From Ricinus communis (Eukaryota; Streptophyta; Magnoliopsida; Malpighiales; Euphorbiaceae): a stretch of 64,000 nucleotides of DNA. The DNA lies in NCBI RefSeq assembly GCF_019578655.1, contig NC_063256.1, positions 31,854,342-31,918,341 of the forward strand, written 5' to 3'. Position numbers and translations under genes: made by a program. The stretch's first letter is position 1. Each line of letters starts with the position of its first letter. This document shows positions 45,787 through 57,701 of the stretch, piece after piece. Under the pieces are notes generated by a model. The model did no database searches. It had not been told where the DNA came from and saw only the letters and a program-made list of their open reading frames with translations.

Positions 45787-47257
45787 TTAGCTTGGTATGC
45801 CATCATCATTATCATCATCATTATCGTCATCCTCCTCACTATCTTTGGAATCAATATCATGAATCGCTCTATCATCTGGCTGCACTTGATGAGGCTAATA
45901 AAAACTCGATGGAGATCGTGACGAGGCATATCCTTGCGACTACCAATAGCGTGCCATTGAGTTTTGGAGCCAACCCATGTTCATTTTTTGACGATGCATC
46001 ATCTCCTACTAATTCCGAAGCATCCTTAGCATTTGGACCTGATTATTAAGCAGCTTATTATCCTGGCATTGTAGCCCATGCAATTGATTTCCAATCTATA
46101 AATTTGCTGCTCAAATTCTATCAATTTTCGAGCCTCATATGTTCGCACAAAGTTGTAGGCCATCTAATCTTTATAAGGCTCACCGCTAAAAGGGGGGACG
46201 AAAAAAAAGAGGACGATGGCCTATTTGTTTGGGGAGTGGCTGACGCACCCGGTGTATTGGTAGTGAATGTCAGTGGCTCAGTTGGCAAGTCAAGATTGAA
46301 ATCATCCTGAGGTGGAGGTATGTTAGGTAAAATGCATTTGTCCTTATCCATATGCTGCAAGATTTCAAGACTCATAAATTTTGGCAACCCATCCAATATC
46401 ATTGCCAAAACTCCATAAAAAACCTGTAAATTCTTAGCTAACCTGGTGATGTACATTCCACCATATAAACATCCATAGTCTAATTTCTTGGCTTGCTCTA
46501 GCAAATACACCAACAGACTCAAAGCCACATTGCACCAAATCCCCTCCTCTAAACACATCAAATAAAACAAGTCCTGTTAAGTGTAATGCCCCGGCTCTCC
46601 CCTCTACCCGTGATTGTGGTAGTCAATAAGAAGTGCATAAAACATAGTAGGAAAGAATTGAAAGTAGAAGCCTTAGATTTAAAGGTCCCATACCTAGGTA
46701 CATTCGGTGCCAATTTCGCTTTCCGGAGTGCGATATCAGAATAACTTGAAAGGCGCATGCTTATATTCATCGGACACCACTTCTTCCTCTATGTATATAC
46801 CCATTGCAATCATGAATTCATTCACTGAAAAATCAAAATATTTCCTACCCAATTGAGACTTAATTGTCTTACCCATACGGTCAATCTTCGAGCTGACTTT
46901 AAAGCGAAGAGTACACAAGAATTCGAGGGTGATCTCTCTAAAGACTAGTTCCGAAATCTCAAAAAACTTTTTCGATGTCAGTTGGTTTACCCATCCTCTA
47001 AGTTCTTCCTCAAAACCAATAGACCTCATCAACTCTCAATCAAAATAATGGGTTAGGCAAAATCTCTTGTTGGCCAGATTCTCAAATCGTGCTCAAGAGA
47101 CGTTGTCGGTGAATTGGACAGATGGGTGGTTTTTGTTAAAATAAAATAATGGGGCGACTGAAGGAGGTATTTATGATGAAGAACTCCAACTCTTAGGACG
47201 TTTAGTTGGGATTTTGGTGGAAGTTTGCTTCTTAGAGGCACTTTTCTTGGGTGCCAT
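45787..47257 (-). pseudogene. Athila-E env-like ORF (Athila ORF1 family)
   Basis: ATG at 47257 starts a basic N-terminus (MAPKKSASKKQ). A TAA follows at about codon 29 and a further stop near codon 55. Then comes the best part (46736-47032): GFEEELRGWVNQLTSKKFFE, REITLEFLCTLRF, KYFDFSVNEFMIAMGIY. This resembles the Athila ORF1 domain found downstream of pol in Athila elements and is often called env-like because of its place. Next are a frameshift, a segment with LEEGIWCNVALSLLVYLLEQ (46500), a Pro/Thr-rich stretch (46220-46320), and a strongly acidic tail (DSEEDDDNDDDNDDGIPS) ending in TAA at 45787. No signal peptide is seen and no function is known. Confidence 0.65.
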
Positions 47258-48035
47258 TGAGAAGAGAAAGAAAGAAGGGAAGAAAAAAAAACAATAGAGA
47301 AGAGAGAGGAATGAATAGTGTATGTGTGTAGGCAAAGAAGTGAGAAGAGGTAAGAAGAGGGAATGATGTATTAGAGAGAGAAGACATAAGCAGCTAGGGT
47401 TATGGGAAGAGTTAGTGAAAAAATTATGAAACGGCTTAAATAGTGTGTGTTTTTCTATTCCACAAGGGAAGAGACACGACCATGTGGCTCCACGTGTAGC
47501 ATCAGTTACAATCTAGTGTTTAAATCACACGAGAGGAACATTAACATTTCACCTCCCCATGTGATATGGAGGAGGCTTCAGGAGTTTTGGTGATATTACA
47601 CGGGAGGGGCACACGGGCGTGTTACACGGGCATGTGTTAGCTACTGGTGGTATTGTCGATTCCACACGAGCGTGTCACCTCCTCATGTCACTTGTGAATT
47701 CTCTTGGCTAGTTTTCTCTATTTCACATGGGAAGAGGCACGTTCGTGTGGCGCATAATTTCAAGTAAATCCCTAATTTGCCTTTACTTGGAATTATGCAA
47801 TCAACTCCCCTATGTCTTATTCACTCAATGGTAAAGTTGATAAACCAAATAAATCATACAAACATGCTTAAAACTCAATTGAAACTTGAATGGAATTGAT
47901 CAAACACAAAAATGACTAACCAAAATTAAGACAAATCATCTCCAAACCCTAAACGAAAACTAAGACCAATCAACTAACTAAAAAAACAAGTTTATTAAAT
48001 AGTATTAAAGATAAAAAAAATATTCTAATGGCTTT
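47258..48035 (-). other. Spacer with CACGGGCGTG motifs between AT-hook ORF and env-like ORF
   Basis: No ORF. Around 47460-47750 there are repeated CACAAGGGAAG, ACACGGGAGGGGCAC, CACGGGCGTG, ACACGGGCATGTG and CACACGAGCGTGTC segments, the same style as in the LTR at 43112-44509. Confidence 0.5.
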
Positions 48036-48581
48036 TTAGTCGCCCTCTCCCTCTCTTAACCTTAGGGGTTGCTGAACCTTCTTTGGGCGTCCTCGTCTTC
48101 TATTGGGTATTGAGATAACACGATCTCGCTTCATAGGACAACCTTGAGGTCTTGGGGTAGGTGGGGATGCGGCTCTTCTTATCCAATCACTAGGTTCACT
48201 AGGATCACTCTCCATACTTGCATCAGAATTTGCACCTTCATCCATGGTATAATCTTTATAAAGTTATCTTTCTTGGTAAGCTCTCTCACGATGCTTATTC
48301 TCCACTATTTCCTCCAAGGTGTAAACTGGTTCATTAATTTTGGGCTACACTCTTTTATAAGCTAATATGGCAGTAAACTCCTCTAGTCTTGGATCCTATG
48401 GCCTCCTTTTCCTATAGAATGGTATCCATCTTCTAGGAGATGATGAAAGAGGTAATGGAAAATTCTGCTTCACAATCTTACTTAGATGTGGTGTGGGTGA
48501 TCTTGATCTACACTTAGATTTAGGTGGTAATGGTGAAGGTGAAGAAGGAACATTATGTACTTGATTCTTTTGAGTGCTCAT
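48036..48581 (-). pseudogene. Small Athila-E ORF with AT-hook-like motif
   Basis: ATG at 48581 starts MSTQKNQVHNVPSSPSPLPP, rich in Ser/Pro, followed by RSRSPTPHL. After a stop near 48393 the frame continues with EEFTAILAYKRV and YTLEEIVENKHRERAY. After a frameshift near 48250 it ends DEGANSDASMES..., then NRRRGRPKKVQQ with the core RGRPKK of an AT-hook, and stops at 48036. It lies between the integrase end and the env-like ORF. No known retroelement domain was recognised; DNA binding is only inferred from RGRPKK. Confidence 0.5.
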
Positions 48582-49020
48582 GGCTAATAGAAAAAGGAAG
48601 AATGAAAAAATTATAGGGAAGATAGAAAAGATCCTATTTATAAAGCAACTCCTAAGAATTATAGTCCTAATTGGGTTGATAGTGCTTATTGGAATAATAT
48701 GAGGCTTCTAGCTCTAATAGTAAAACTAAACTCTTATTCCTTAAAGAAAAGGAAAAGAAAGACAACTCTAATACAACAACTAAGTTAATCCTAATTAACT
48801 AAAACTCTAAAATTTGATGGGCCTTAATTGAATTAAGATGGGTTCAAACCCATGAGAGACTAAACTAAAACCCAATAGGCTTAAATCCTTAGTCTTAGAA
48901 TAAAAAGAAAGAGAAAATAATAATAATAAAAGCATGATTAACTAAAAAATAATAATAATAAATCAATTAAAAAGGAAATAGTAGGTTGTCTCCTACCTAG
49001 CGTTTCTTTAACATCCTGTT
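48582..49020 (-). other. Spacer between Athila-E pol and AT-hook ORF
   Basis: No ORF. AT-rich, with (AAT)n stretches at about 48915-48960. Confidence 0.5.
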
Positions 49021-50330
49021 AGCTATAGAAATCTGTATCAACTCACATTGACTCGAGAAGTTGTAACACTTCTTTTCCTAAATCAAACTCTCCTTCAAAA
49101 TATGGTTTTAACCTATGGCCATTAACTTTGAAATCACCCTTTTTAGGATGAGTTAACTCAACTGTTCTATATAGAAATATTTGCTTAACAACAAATGGGC
49201 CTGACCAACGTGATTTTAACTTACTCGAAAAAAGCTGAAGCCTCGAGTTAAATAAAAACACTTAATCTCCAGCTTGAAACTCTCTCCTTGGCTTAATCCT
49301 AGCATCATGCCACTTATTCATTTGAGTTAAATAGGCATTCTCATACGCATGCAGCCTCCATTCATCCAATTCATTAATTTGCAATTTTCTCTTTAAACCT
49401 GCACTAGCTAGATCAAGATTAACTTGTTTAATTGTCCAAAAGGCTTTATGTTTTCAATAGGTAAATGACAAGGTTTTCCATAAACTAATCTATAAGGAGT
49501 AGTTCCTAGGGTTGTTTTGAACGTAGTCTTGTAGGCCTACATAGCATCATCCAGTTTAATGGACCAATCCTTGCTCGATCGTTCTATAGTTTTCTTAAGG
49601 ATTCTCTTCAACTCTCTATTGGTATTCTCTACTTGACCACTAGTTTGAGGGTTATAAAGGGTGACAAATATATATGTGACTCCAATCTTTCTTAACATTT
49701 TTTCTAGCTGAGTATTACAAAAGTATGTACCTCTATTACTGATAATGGCCTTGAGATGCCAAACTTGCAGAAAATCTTTTTTAAGAATTTCACTATTACT
49801 CTTGCATCATTACGAGGCAAAGCTTGTGCCTCGACCTATTTAAAGACATAATCAATAGCCACCAATATATATTTATTGTCGAAAGAACTAGGCAAGGGTC
49901 CCATGAGATCTATGCCCCACACATAAAAAATTTCATATGTAAGTATACAGTGTTGTGGCATTTCATTATGAGACGAGCTATTACCTATACGTTGGCAACG
50001 GTCGCATTCTTGCACAAATGATTGGCTATTCTTAAACAGAATCGGCGAATAGAATCCTGATTCTAGGACTTTTGGAATTGTTCTACTCACTCCATAATGT
50101 CCTCCAGCTGGTCCACTATGGCAATGACTAAGAATGCTCATAGTTTCTAGCCATGCCACACACCTCCTTATTATCCTATCTACACATATTTTAAATAGAA
50201 AAGGGTCTTCCCAAAAGTAATATTTCAAATCTTTAAAGAATTTCTTCTTTTGTTGATAAGAGTATTCTTTTGGAAGTTCCTTTGCAATTAAATAACTTGC
50301 AAAGTCAGCATACCATGGTATTGAAAAATT
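49021..50330 (-). pseudogene. Athila-E integrase
   Basis: In minus direction, starting about 50330: the zinc-binding H-H-C-C part with HCHSGPAGGHYGVSRTIPK and ECDRCQRIGN; then the core, GIDLMGPLPSSFDNKYILV and AIDYV (first Asp in GIDLMGP). The core continues in broken frames towards 49500 (the invariant Glu is not in an open frame). The end is FNSRLQLFSSKLKSRWSGPF, VELTHPKKGDFKVNGHRLKP, the C-terminal domain of Athila integrases. The zinc-binding part shares an open frame (49836-50459) with the end of RNase H (MNLAADHVSHLENP). Stops near 49830 and 49265 disable it. Confidence 0.8.
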
Positions 50331-50950
50331 CAAACTACCTATTAAACTTGCTATAGCATACAACTGTTCATATGGAAAATGGTCGTTAATGTCCTTTTCA
50401 TGTAACTTATCCAGATGGGGGTTCTCAAGGTGTGATACGTGGTCAGCCGCCAAGTTCACTGCATCTCTTTTTTCTTATATCTCTAAATCAAATTCTTGCA
50501 AAAGCAAAAGCCATCTTATTAATCTTGGTTTCGCATCTGTTTTAGAAAACAAATACCTCAATGTTGAATGGTCAGTGTATACTATCACTTTTGACAAAAT
50601 TAAGTATGATCGAAATTTGCCAAAAGCAAAAATAACCACAAACAGTTCCTTTTCAGTAGTGGCATAGTTCGCCTACACATTAATCATCATTTTACTTGCG
50701 TAATAGGTGGGCTAAAATTACTTTTCTCTCCTATGACCAAGAACGGCTCCAACTGCAAAGCCACTTGCATCACATATTAGCTCAAAGGGAAGACTCCAAT
50801 CCAGCACTACCATAATTAGGGCATTAACAAGCTTGGCTTTTAGGGAGATGGAGGCTGCCATATATTCCTTATCAAATATAAAGTTAGCGTCTTCTCCAAA
50901 AGTCTAGTAAGAGGTCTACCTATTTTAGAGAATTCTTTAATGAACCTACA
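50331..50950 (-). pseudogene. Athila-E RNase H region
   Basis: Decayed. Recognisable minus-strand pieces: [18 protein letters not shown] and NLAADHVSHLEN at its end. The start follows the RT thumb at about 50940. Open frames are short and the catalytic residues cannot be listed with certainty. Confidence 0.6.
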
Positions 50951-52000
50951 CTAGAAACCTGCATACCCAAAAAAACTTATAATAGCTTTGACAGATGAGG
51001 GAGGTGGTAGTTTCTCAATAGTCTCAATCTTGGCTCTATCCACCTTAATTCCTTTACTAGAGATTTTACGTCCCAGCATAATGCCCTCATGTACTATAAA
51101 GTGATATATCTCCCAATTTAGTACCAAATTGGTCTCATCGCATCTTATCAATACCTTCTCTAAATGCTCCAGACATTCTTCAAATAAATTTCCATGGACA
51201 AAAAAATCATCCATGAAAACTTCCATAATATCCTCAACCAAGTCATTGAAGATAGCCATCATGCAGCTCTAAAATATGGCTGGTGCATTACACAATCTAA
51301 ACGATATTCTTCTATACGCAAAGGTTCCAGAGGGACATATGAACGTGGTCTTTTCTTGATCCTCAAGGGCTATTAAAATATAAGAATATACAGATAAACC
51401 ATCCAGAAAATAGTAGTACTCATGCTTTGACAATCTCTCTAGCATTTGAACAATGAATGGTAAAGGGAATGATCTTTCCTCATGGCATCATTCAGCTTCC
51501 TATAGTCAATGCACACTCTCCATCCTGTCACAGTTCTTGTTGGGATTAGCTCATTATTTTCATTTACCACAACTGACATGCCTCCCTTCTTTGGCACTAC
51601 TTGTACTAGGCTTACCCAAGAACTGTCCTAAATGGGATAGATAATCTCGACATCAAGAAGTTTAATCACCTCCTTTTCCATTACTTCCTTCATGTTGGGA
51701 TTGAGATGCCTTTGAGGTTGCACCATAGTTTTGAACTCTTCTTCCATAAGAATCTTATATGTGCAAAAGGAAGGGTTGATCCCCTTTATATCTACAATCT
51801 TCCAAGCTATTGCCCTCTGCCTCCTTCTTAAGACTTCCAATATCCTAGCCTTTTGATCATTCAGTAATGCAGAATTGATTATTATTGGTAGCCTGGATCC
51901 TTCTATTAGAAAGGTGTACTCCAAGTGCTCTAGAAGCTGTTTAAGTTCCAAAGAAGAAGGATCTTTAATGGAAGGCTTCATCCTTTTCTCTTTTGGCATT
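50951..52000 (-). pseudogene. Athila-E reverse transcriptase
   Basis: In minus direction: LKQLLEHLEYTFL and RRRQRAIAWKIVDIKGINPS (linker, about 51800-51930); SWVSLVQVVPKKGGM (about 51600); RVCIDYRKLNDA (about 51510); FICPSGTFAYRRISF (about 51320); NAPAIF followed by a TAG where Gln is usual (about 51270); MMAIFNDLVEDIMEVFMDDF (51262 onward) with the active site FMDD, the form usual in Athila. Then LGRKISSKGIKVD and FFGYAGF. The domain order is complete but broken by one stop at 51625, one at about 51270 and frame changes. Confidence 0.85.
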
Positions 52001-52239
52001 TCTATAGGCTCGAAAGACTGCTTTCTCGTTGGCCTTGCAGCCTTAAGGTAGGCTAGCTATTCAAAAGCTCATAACATCTCACATTTCTTATGTTCCTGTA
52101 CCAAATATAACTCTAAAGGATCTTCAGCAATAACAGATGAAATGTAATTCACAGTCTCATGCTCAATTTTATCATTACTAACATCCATGTCATCAAGTAC
52201 AAGCGGATGTTTCATGGCGTCAGGGATCTGAAATGTCAA

Positions 52240-52545
52240 TTGCTATTCCCCTACCCTAAGAATAAGCTTACCATCATGAACATTAATGATAGCCCTAACT
52301 GTAGCAAGAAAGGGTCTTCCTAAAATAAGGAAAATATCAATAGATTCATCCATATCCATAACTACAAAATCCACAGGAAAAACAAACTCATGAACCTTTA
52401 CTAGCAAGTCCTCAATAATACCCCTAGGGTATACAGCAGATTCATCAGCCAATTGAATGCTCATAAGTGTTGGTTTAGGTTCTCCCAGCCCTAGTTTCTT
52501 GAACAAATTATAAGGCATAACACTAATGCTAGCCCCCAATTAGCA
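52240..52545 (-). pseudogene. Athila-E protease, active site altered
   Basis: Open frame at 52243-52539 reads GASISVMPYNLFKKLGLGEP, then LADESAVYPRGIIEDLLVKV and FLILGRPFLATVRAI. The bases before GAS read GCT AAT TGG GGG instead of the family's GCT GAT TTG GGG, which I interpret as Asp to Asn plus a one-base deletion. The fragment at 2746-3774 retains the Asp (LADLGA). Between 52000 and 52240 lies a poorly conserved acidic linker. Confidence 0.75.
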
Positions 52546-52599
52546 AGTGCATTATCAACATTTAGATTACCAGTAAAGCAAGGAATAGTAAAACTCCTT

Positions 52600-53324
52600 G
52601 GATCTTTTAGCTTCTTTGGTAGTCTCCTTTAAGTGATCACTGAACTCCTTCCCGACAATTGCATCATTGATACTTCCTCAATCTTCCTCTTGTTAGAAAG
52701 GAGTTCCTTTAAGAACTTAGCATACTTGAGCATCTGTGATAGAGCTTCGATAAAAGGTATGTTAATATGCATCTGCTTAAATAATCAAGAAACTTGCTAA
52801 ATTGTGTATCTAATTTGTCCTTCTAAAGGCGGGCTGAAAAAGGTATTCTGGGTTGATATTCCTTCACAAAAGGGATAGGCTTGGTTGTTGCTTCTACTTT
52901 ATCCTTGACTTTAGCCTGAATACCCTCTTTTTCATCATCAACCTTCTCAGTCATAGTAGATTGCTCATATACTTCATGCGATGGGATAACCTTAAGCTGC
53001 TCCTCAAGATTAGCTTTTATGTTGCTCGGCAAACTTCCTTGAGGCCTTTCGCTCAAAAGCTTTCTGATATGCCCCACTTAATTTTCCAAATTCTAAATCG
53101 AGGCTTGCTGATTTCTAAGAGCAGTCTCAGTAGTCTGAAACCTTGTGTCGGACACCGAGATAAACTTATCCATCATCTCCTCTAGATTACTCCTTCTAGG
53201 AGGAGCCTGCTGCTGGTTTTGCTGTTGAATGCCTGGGGGCGGATGTCTTTGTTGATTCTGGTTCCCCCAAAAGAAATTTGAATGATTTCTCCACCCTGAA
53301 TTATAGGTATTTGCTGTAGGGGTT
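52600..53324 (-). pseudogene. Athila-E gag, C-terminal part
   Basis: In minus direction from the Athila-F border: GWRNHSNFFWGNQNQQ, a Gln/Pro-rich stretch, IRKLLSERPQGSLPSNIKAN, KEYQPRIPFSARL. The PQGSLPSN phrase is a hallmark of Athila gag. The frame changes near 53080 and 52820. The other part of gag is at 62930-64000. Confidence 0.8.
53320..53324. repeat. Target site duplication GGGTT (left copy)
   Basis: Identical to 62925-62929, on either side of Athila-F. Confidence 0.9.
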
Positions 53325-54781
53325 TGATAGACTATTTATGCAGCTACAATCTAAGGTAGTTAACCTATCGATGCAGTCTAGCACTAATGGCGAGTATCAA
53401 GGTTATGTCCCTCGAAAAAGTGAAAGCCTAAAGTTACTACTTTGTTCCCTGTTATCTAGCCTAAAATAAATGATGAATAATTTCTAAATTTACTAATAAC
53501 TACAAACTGATTTCTAAGTGAGATGCAGGAATGAATATATAAATGCAACAACCAAGACAAGAAAGCAAACCCAAAGGGAATCTAAACTAGTTGGCAATCA
53601 AATAAAAGATAACAGACTGATGAGTCCAATTATGCTACCCGTGGATGAATTCTTAACTGAATTCGGTTTCTCTCTTGAAATAACCGAATTCCTAAACTCA
53701 AGAACCTAAAGTTGGAATTTCTTCCTAACAATCGATTCTTCAATTAGCATTAAGCTTTAATCCGCCTCTATTAAGCTTTATTAATTCTTAATCCGGCTAG
53801 TTAATTATCCTTATCTCTAAGTGATTATTAACCAGTTCTTGCTATTCAAATTTCCAATTGCCAAATGAACTTCTCAATCACATATAGCATTATAAACACC
53901 ACAATTCACAAAGTCTCATGAATAATGCACTATCTTATTAATACTGAAAGCAAGAAGGATACAAAAATAAACTCAAACAATCCAACATTTTAATACTAAG
54001 CCAACATAGTAAAGAAATTCCAATGGATTTAATCGATCTAGCTAAACATGTTCGTGTCTAAAATAACTAGGAAATCAATTACAACAAAAGAATAACAAAA
54101 ATGAAATATATACACCCTTTTCTCTCGAATTGGATGAACAACTCCATTTATGAATCTAAACTGCGATTGATCTCCCCAATTGCCTCTCGATTTGCTCCAC
54201 TACTGTTCTGCACTCGGAACCTTGCGATTCCGGGATTCTCCCTTTCTGCAATTCTCTCCCGAACTCAGCACTCTGCAAAAACCGAACCAGTCGCCAAAAA
54301 AAACTCTTTGTGGCACAAGAAATCGTTTTCCCTATATACTTATCCCAGCACAACCATGGTCTAGGTCGTGCTGGACCTCCGGGATTTCAAAATCAGCTCT
54401 GCTCCCTGACTGTGCCCTCACCGGTGCTGATCTGCCACGGGCCGTGTTGGAAACCGTGATAGCCTAAAAAACTGTGCCAAAATGCCACATTTGAGGATCA
54501 AAGGCTAATGGTTGAGCATGGCCAGAGTCCAGGTCGTGCTGATCAGCACAGCCTTGACCTAGGTCATGCTCAATGTTTGAAATGCGAGGCCTTATCTAAT
54601 TTTGAAGAATTCTTATCCGTTTTCACACGTGTTGATCTAGGATTGCTCAAACACTGATGATGGAATTCTCCTGAAATGCAAAAGGACACAAAACACGGGT
54701 GATCTTAGAATAAAAGCACAATAATTGCTAAGAAAATACATAATAATATGCAAGCACATATGTGTAAAACTATACACATCA
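53325..54781 (-). mobile_element. 3' LTR of Athila-F
   Basis: Ends TGATAGACTATTTATGC at 53325 and TATACACATCA at 54781, 1457 bases, with a target duplication on the left and the PPT on the right. Contains GTCGTGCTGGACC, CACGGGCCGTGTTGG and AGCACAGCC motifs at 54350-54570. It differs from the 5' LTR copy at about 17 of 265 positions over 53433-53700 (counted by eye). Confidence 0.9.
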
Positions 54782-54796
54782 AATCACCCCACACTT
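54782..54796 (-). other. Polypurine tract of Athila-F
   Basis: AAGTGTGGGGTGATT on the minus strand, identical to 1909-1923. Confidence 0.85.
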
Positions 54797-56395
54797 AAGC
54801 TTTTGCTTGTCCTCAAGCAATTAACAACTCAACTCACAAAACTGCAGTCAGCAAGTCCTTACAGTTTATTCCCCTAGTCCACAACAGATAGTATTCAACA
54901 CATCTCAAAAGAAACTTAATCATAAATCAAATTGCTAATTATTAACAAAGAATAGAAATAATATTAATGCATGAATAACTTAAATAACAACTCAATACAA
55001 ACATCACAAACCAATGCCTCACAGGAATCACTCAAGTCACTTAAAGTATATATAAGGTGAAAAAAAAATCCCTCAAAGCAAATGCACAAAACCTGCTCAC
55101 CATAAGCTTGCTCATAAATCATATCTTCGCTACTGTGAATAAGTAAATACCAAAATCAAAGGGTCTTAACCAAAGTTGTAATTGGGCTAAGGTAAAGGTA
55201 CAAAGATTTAAGAAAAAAGTGTGAAAATGCTGAAAATCTTGCAATGAACAACAATATATGCTCAACGGATTAAATACCTAAAAATACAAAAAGAATTATT
55301 CACTAAAGTCCTCATTTCGTAGAATAACGCTCGAAAATACTCTAAATCCAATAAAGAGATAAATAATTAAGAAATTTTATTTATTTTCTTCTTTTTCTTT
55401 CATGAATAATAAACTAGCAGCTTATAAGAGAACCGCTGCATACAACTTGAATAACGTAAAGAATAAAAATACAGTTTGGATCGAATGGAGCATTTAAAAT
55501 ATCAAACAGACTTAGTGAATTTACCAACATAACAAATGGCATTTTAATCCCACATAAGGGTGAGCAAATCATAAAAAAATTCCAGCATAAGGGTAAAGGA
55601 AAGACAAATGTAAAGAATGTATAATTGAAGTGTATAGGTGTAAATTATGAAGAAAAGGTTAAGGCTCAAAACTGGCTAACTAATGGAAACATAAAGAGTA
55701 GGCTTTGGCCAAATATGGTCAATCCTAAATTGCCCGAATCATCTCATGGTATTCATAAATTCATGTAACTTCAACAAGCATTACAAAGCAAGTTCTAGAA
55801 GCAAAGTCAAGTACAATGCACACTCAAACAAGAAATATAAAGAGTATAATTATAATGAATGCTTAACTGGCTTAAAATCTCACTTTAAGGTGCAGTATTA
55901 GATGCAATTGGTTCGCAACATCATTAATTGAATCATTACTTAAGAAACACATGCATATGACATTATCAATGTTCTAAGTTAAAATTTAACAATTTAAAAA
56001 TAATAATTAAATAACATTGGTTTAACCCGGCAGGGTTGATATGTAAAACACCATCAATTATTTTCCAAAGACAATGAACAACAAAGAAAAGTAACTCTAA
56101 TTCTATAAATCAATTCATCAATCAGCTCAAAAATAGCATACTTAAGTGCATAAAGACACAGTGTCCTAACATCCTAACAATCACAACATCTAGTGATAGC
56201 AATTTCAGATATATCTAAAAACCATAGGAGAGAGAAAGATAATACGGTTTACCCACAACCACCCCATACTTGAAGAGCACATTGTCCTTAGTGTAAAACA
56301 ATATGGGTACCTCGCATGGGCTGTTCAATCCAAGTGCATGACATGTATGAAAAATAAAATAAATAAATGCAGAAAAATAAAAAAAAACCTAGGGG
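54797..56395 (-). other. 3' noncoding region of Athila-F
   Basis: Colinear with 305-1908 on the other strand. A second purine tract at about 56259-56272 (AAGTATGGGGTGGT on the minus strand) lies about 1.47 kb from the LTR-proximal one, as in Athila-1. Confidence 0.7.
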
Positions 56396-56465
56396 ACTGC
56401 CCTGATCATCCGCCGAGGCTGGTGTAGTGGAGATTTAGTGCATCCTCGGTAGAAGCTGAAAAAAA
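56396..56465 (-). pseudogene. Athila-F env-like C-terminal remnant
   Basis: Minus strand: ASTEDALNLHYTSLGG and a stop, comparable to IEDASIFTLPALTDAQG at 250-300. The rest of the env-like ORF is missing; pol sequence lies about 120 bases upstream. Confidence 0.4.
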
Positions 56466-56589
56466 ATCAAATACTGACAATAAAAAAATAAAATATGAAA
56501 ACTAAAAATGTTTCAAAACTAAAGGTTAGAATATTAAAAATGAAAAGCAAAATTTAGGGTGCCTCCCAAAAGCGCTTCTTTTTTATGTG

Positions 56590-56940
56590 ATGAGTCTTTT
56601 TAGCTGGACTCATGGTGAAAAGCAAACGGGTTTGATCGACGACCGTCCATCATTCTTCCAAGCAAATGGCTTTAAGTATCCGCTTAGAGGGATAATTGTC
56701 AATTTCCTCCTCTCGACTGTCAAGCAAGCTGCCAATATGATGGGTAAAACTTGCTCCTCGTATAGTTGCATGTAGTCATGATGCTCTAGGTGCTCTTCCA
56801 ATTTGAAAGCTGAAGTTTCACCAATTGGAAGGATGAACGGTTGAGCAATTTCTTTAAGAATGTCAATGGTTTTCTCCAGTCCTTGGCTAGGTTCACTTGC
56901 TAGAAGAAACTCGAGCTGCTCCAAGACTTCTTCATTGGAT
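56590..56940 (-). pseudogene. Athila-F pre-RT linker and first part of RT
   Basis: Open frame at 56610-56924: MEQLEFLLASEPSQGLEKTI, then FKLEEHLEHHDYMQLYEEQV, LPIILAACLTVERRK, with FAWKNDGRSSIKPVCFSP at the end. It matches the linker in 3466-3774 (LACLLASEPS, LPVII) and the AWKIVDIKGINPSFC part of Athila-E. RT motifs, RNase H and integrase do not follow: the element has lost them. Confidence 0.65.
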
Positions 56941-57099
56941 AACCATGCTCATCTTCCATCATCGAAGGGACTTATGGAAAATCCACTAAAAATTCCTATA
57001 ACTGCAACTCAACATCATCAACTGTACATTCCTGTTGGTAGTCTTTCAGAGGAATCATGTTTGCTTCTTCCTTTTCTGGTTCTATCTCTATGTTCAAGG

Positions 57100-57700
57100 A
57101 GTCATCCTACATACAAGCATCATCGTCAAACATAGTTAATAAACCAGAAAAATTCTCACCTGAACGCAAAGTGGCGGCACTTATATGTTCCTCGGATTTA
57201 GTAGTGTTTGATGGAGTTCCCACTTGTTCTATAGCTAGTGACTTGAAGATCAAGCCTACTTGATGCTCTGTGTTCTCAATTGAGGCTTGTTGACTTTCAA
57301 GTATGCTCTCTGCTTGTTGGAATCTATCCTCAAGTCTTGTAAAGAACCTCATCATCAACTCCTCTGAGACTAACTCTTCATCTTGAGTTGAAGGTGCAAG
57401 ACTATGCTGCTGATGTAGTTGCTGAAATCCTGGTAGTTCTTAACCATCTAAGCTCCATTCAAAGGGTGAATGAGTGCTCCATTCTTGATTATAGGTGCTT
57501 TGATACGAGTTATTTAGCTAGCTTCCCATATAATTCACCCTACAAAACAATTCCACTCGAGCTTCTAGGGTTGCAAGGGTATCCAAATTTTGACTACTCT
57601 CTTGGTTCCTGATCCAATTCTCCAATGCGACATACAAAGAGTTTGAATTCATCATTGAACCTCCTTATCATTCACTACCTGAATCATAAACTTAAACTAT
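57100..57700 (-). pseudogene. Athila-F gag, C-terminal part
   Basis: Minus strand from 57700: MNSNSLYVALENWIRNQE, LATLEARVELF, a tyrosine/asparagine-rich stretch ending SYQSTYNQEWSTHSPFEWSL (like GWRNHPNFSW in related gag), and the open frame 57107-57358 with FTRLEDRFQQAESILESQQ, ENTEHQVGLIFKSLAIEQVG and AATLRSGE. The latter resembles the LEVQVGQLA..TLRSGK end of Athila gag. The N-terminal half, PBS and U5 are missing on its right; protease is missing on its left. Confidence 0.65.
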
Positions 57701-57701
57701 A

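Noticed and set aside
45792..46049. Plus-strand frame with His-rich start
   Set aside because: Reverse of the acidic tail of the env-like ORF on the minus strand.
54101..54467. Overlapping frames on both strands
   Set aside because: They lie within the 3' LTR of Athila-F; a similar frame recurs at 58371-58583 because the LTR is repeated.
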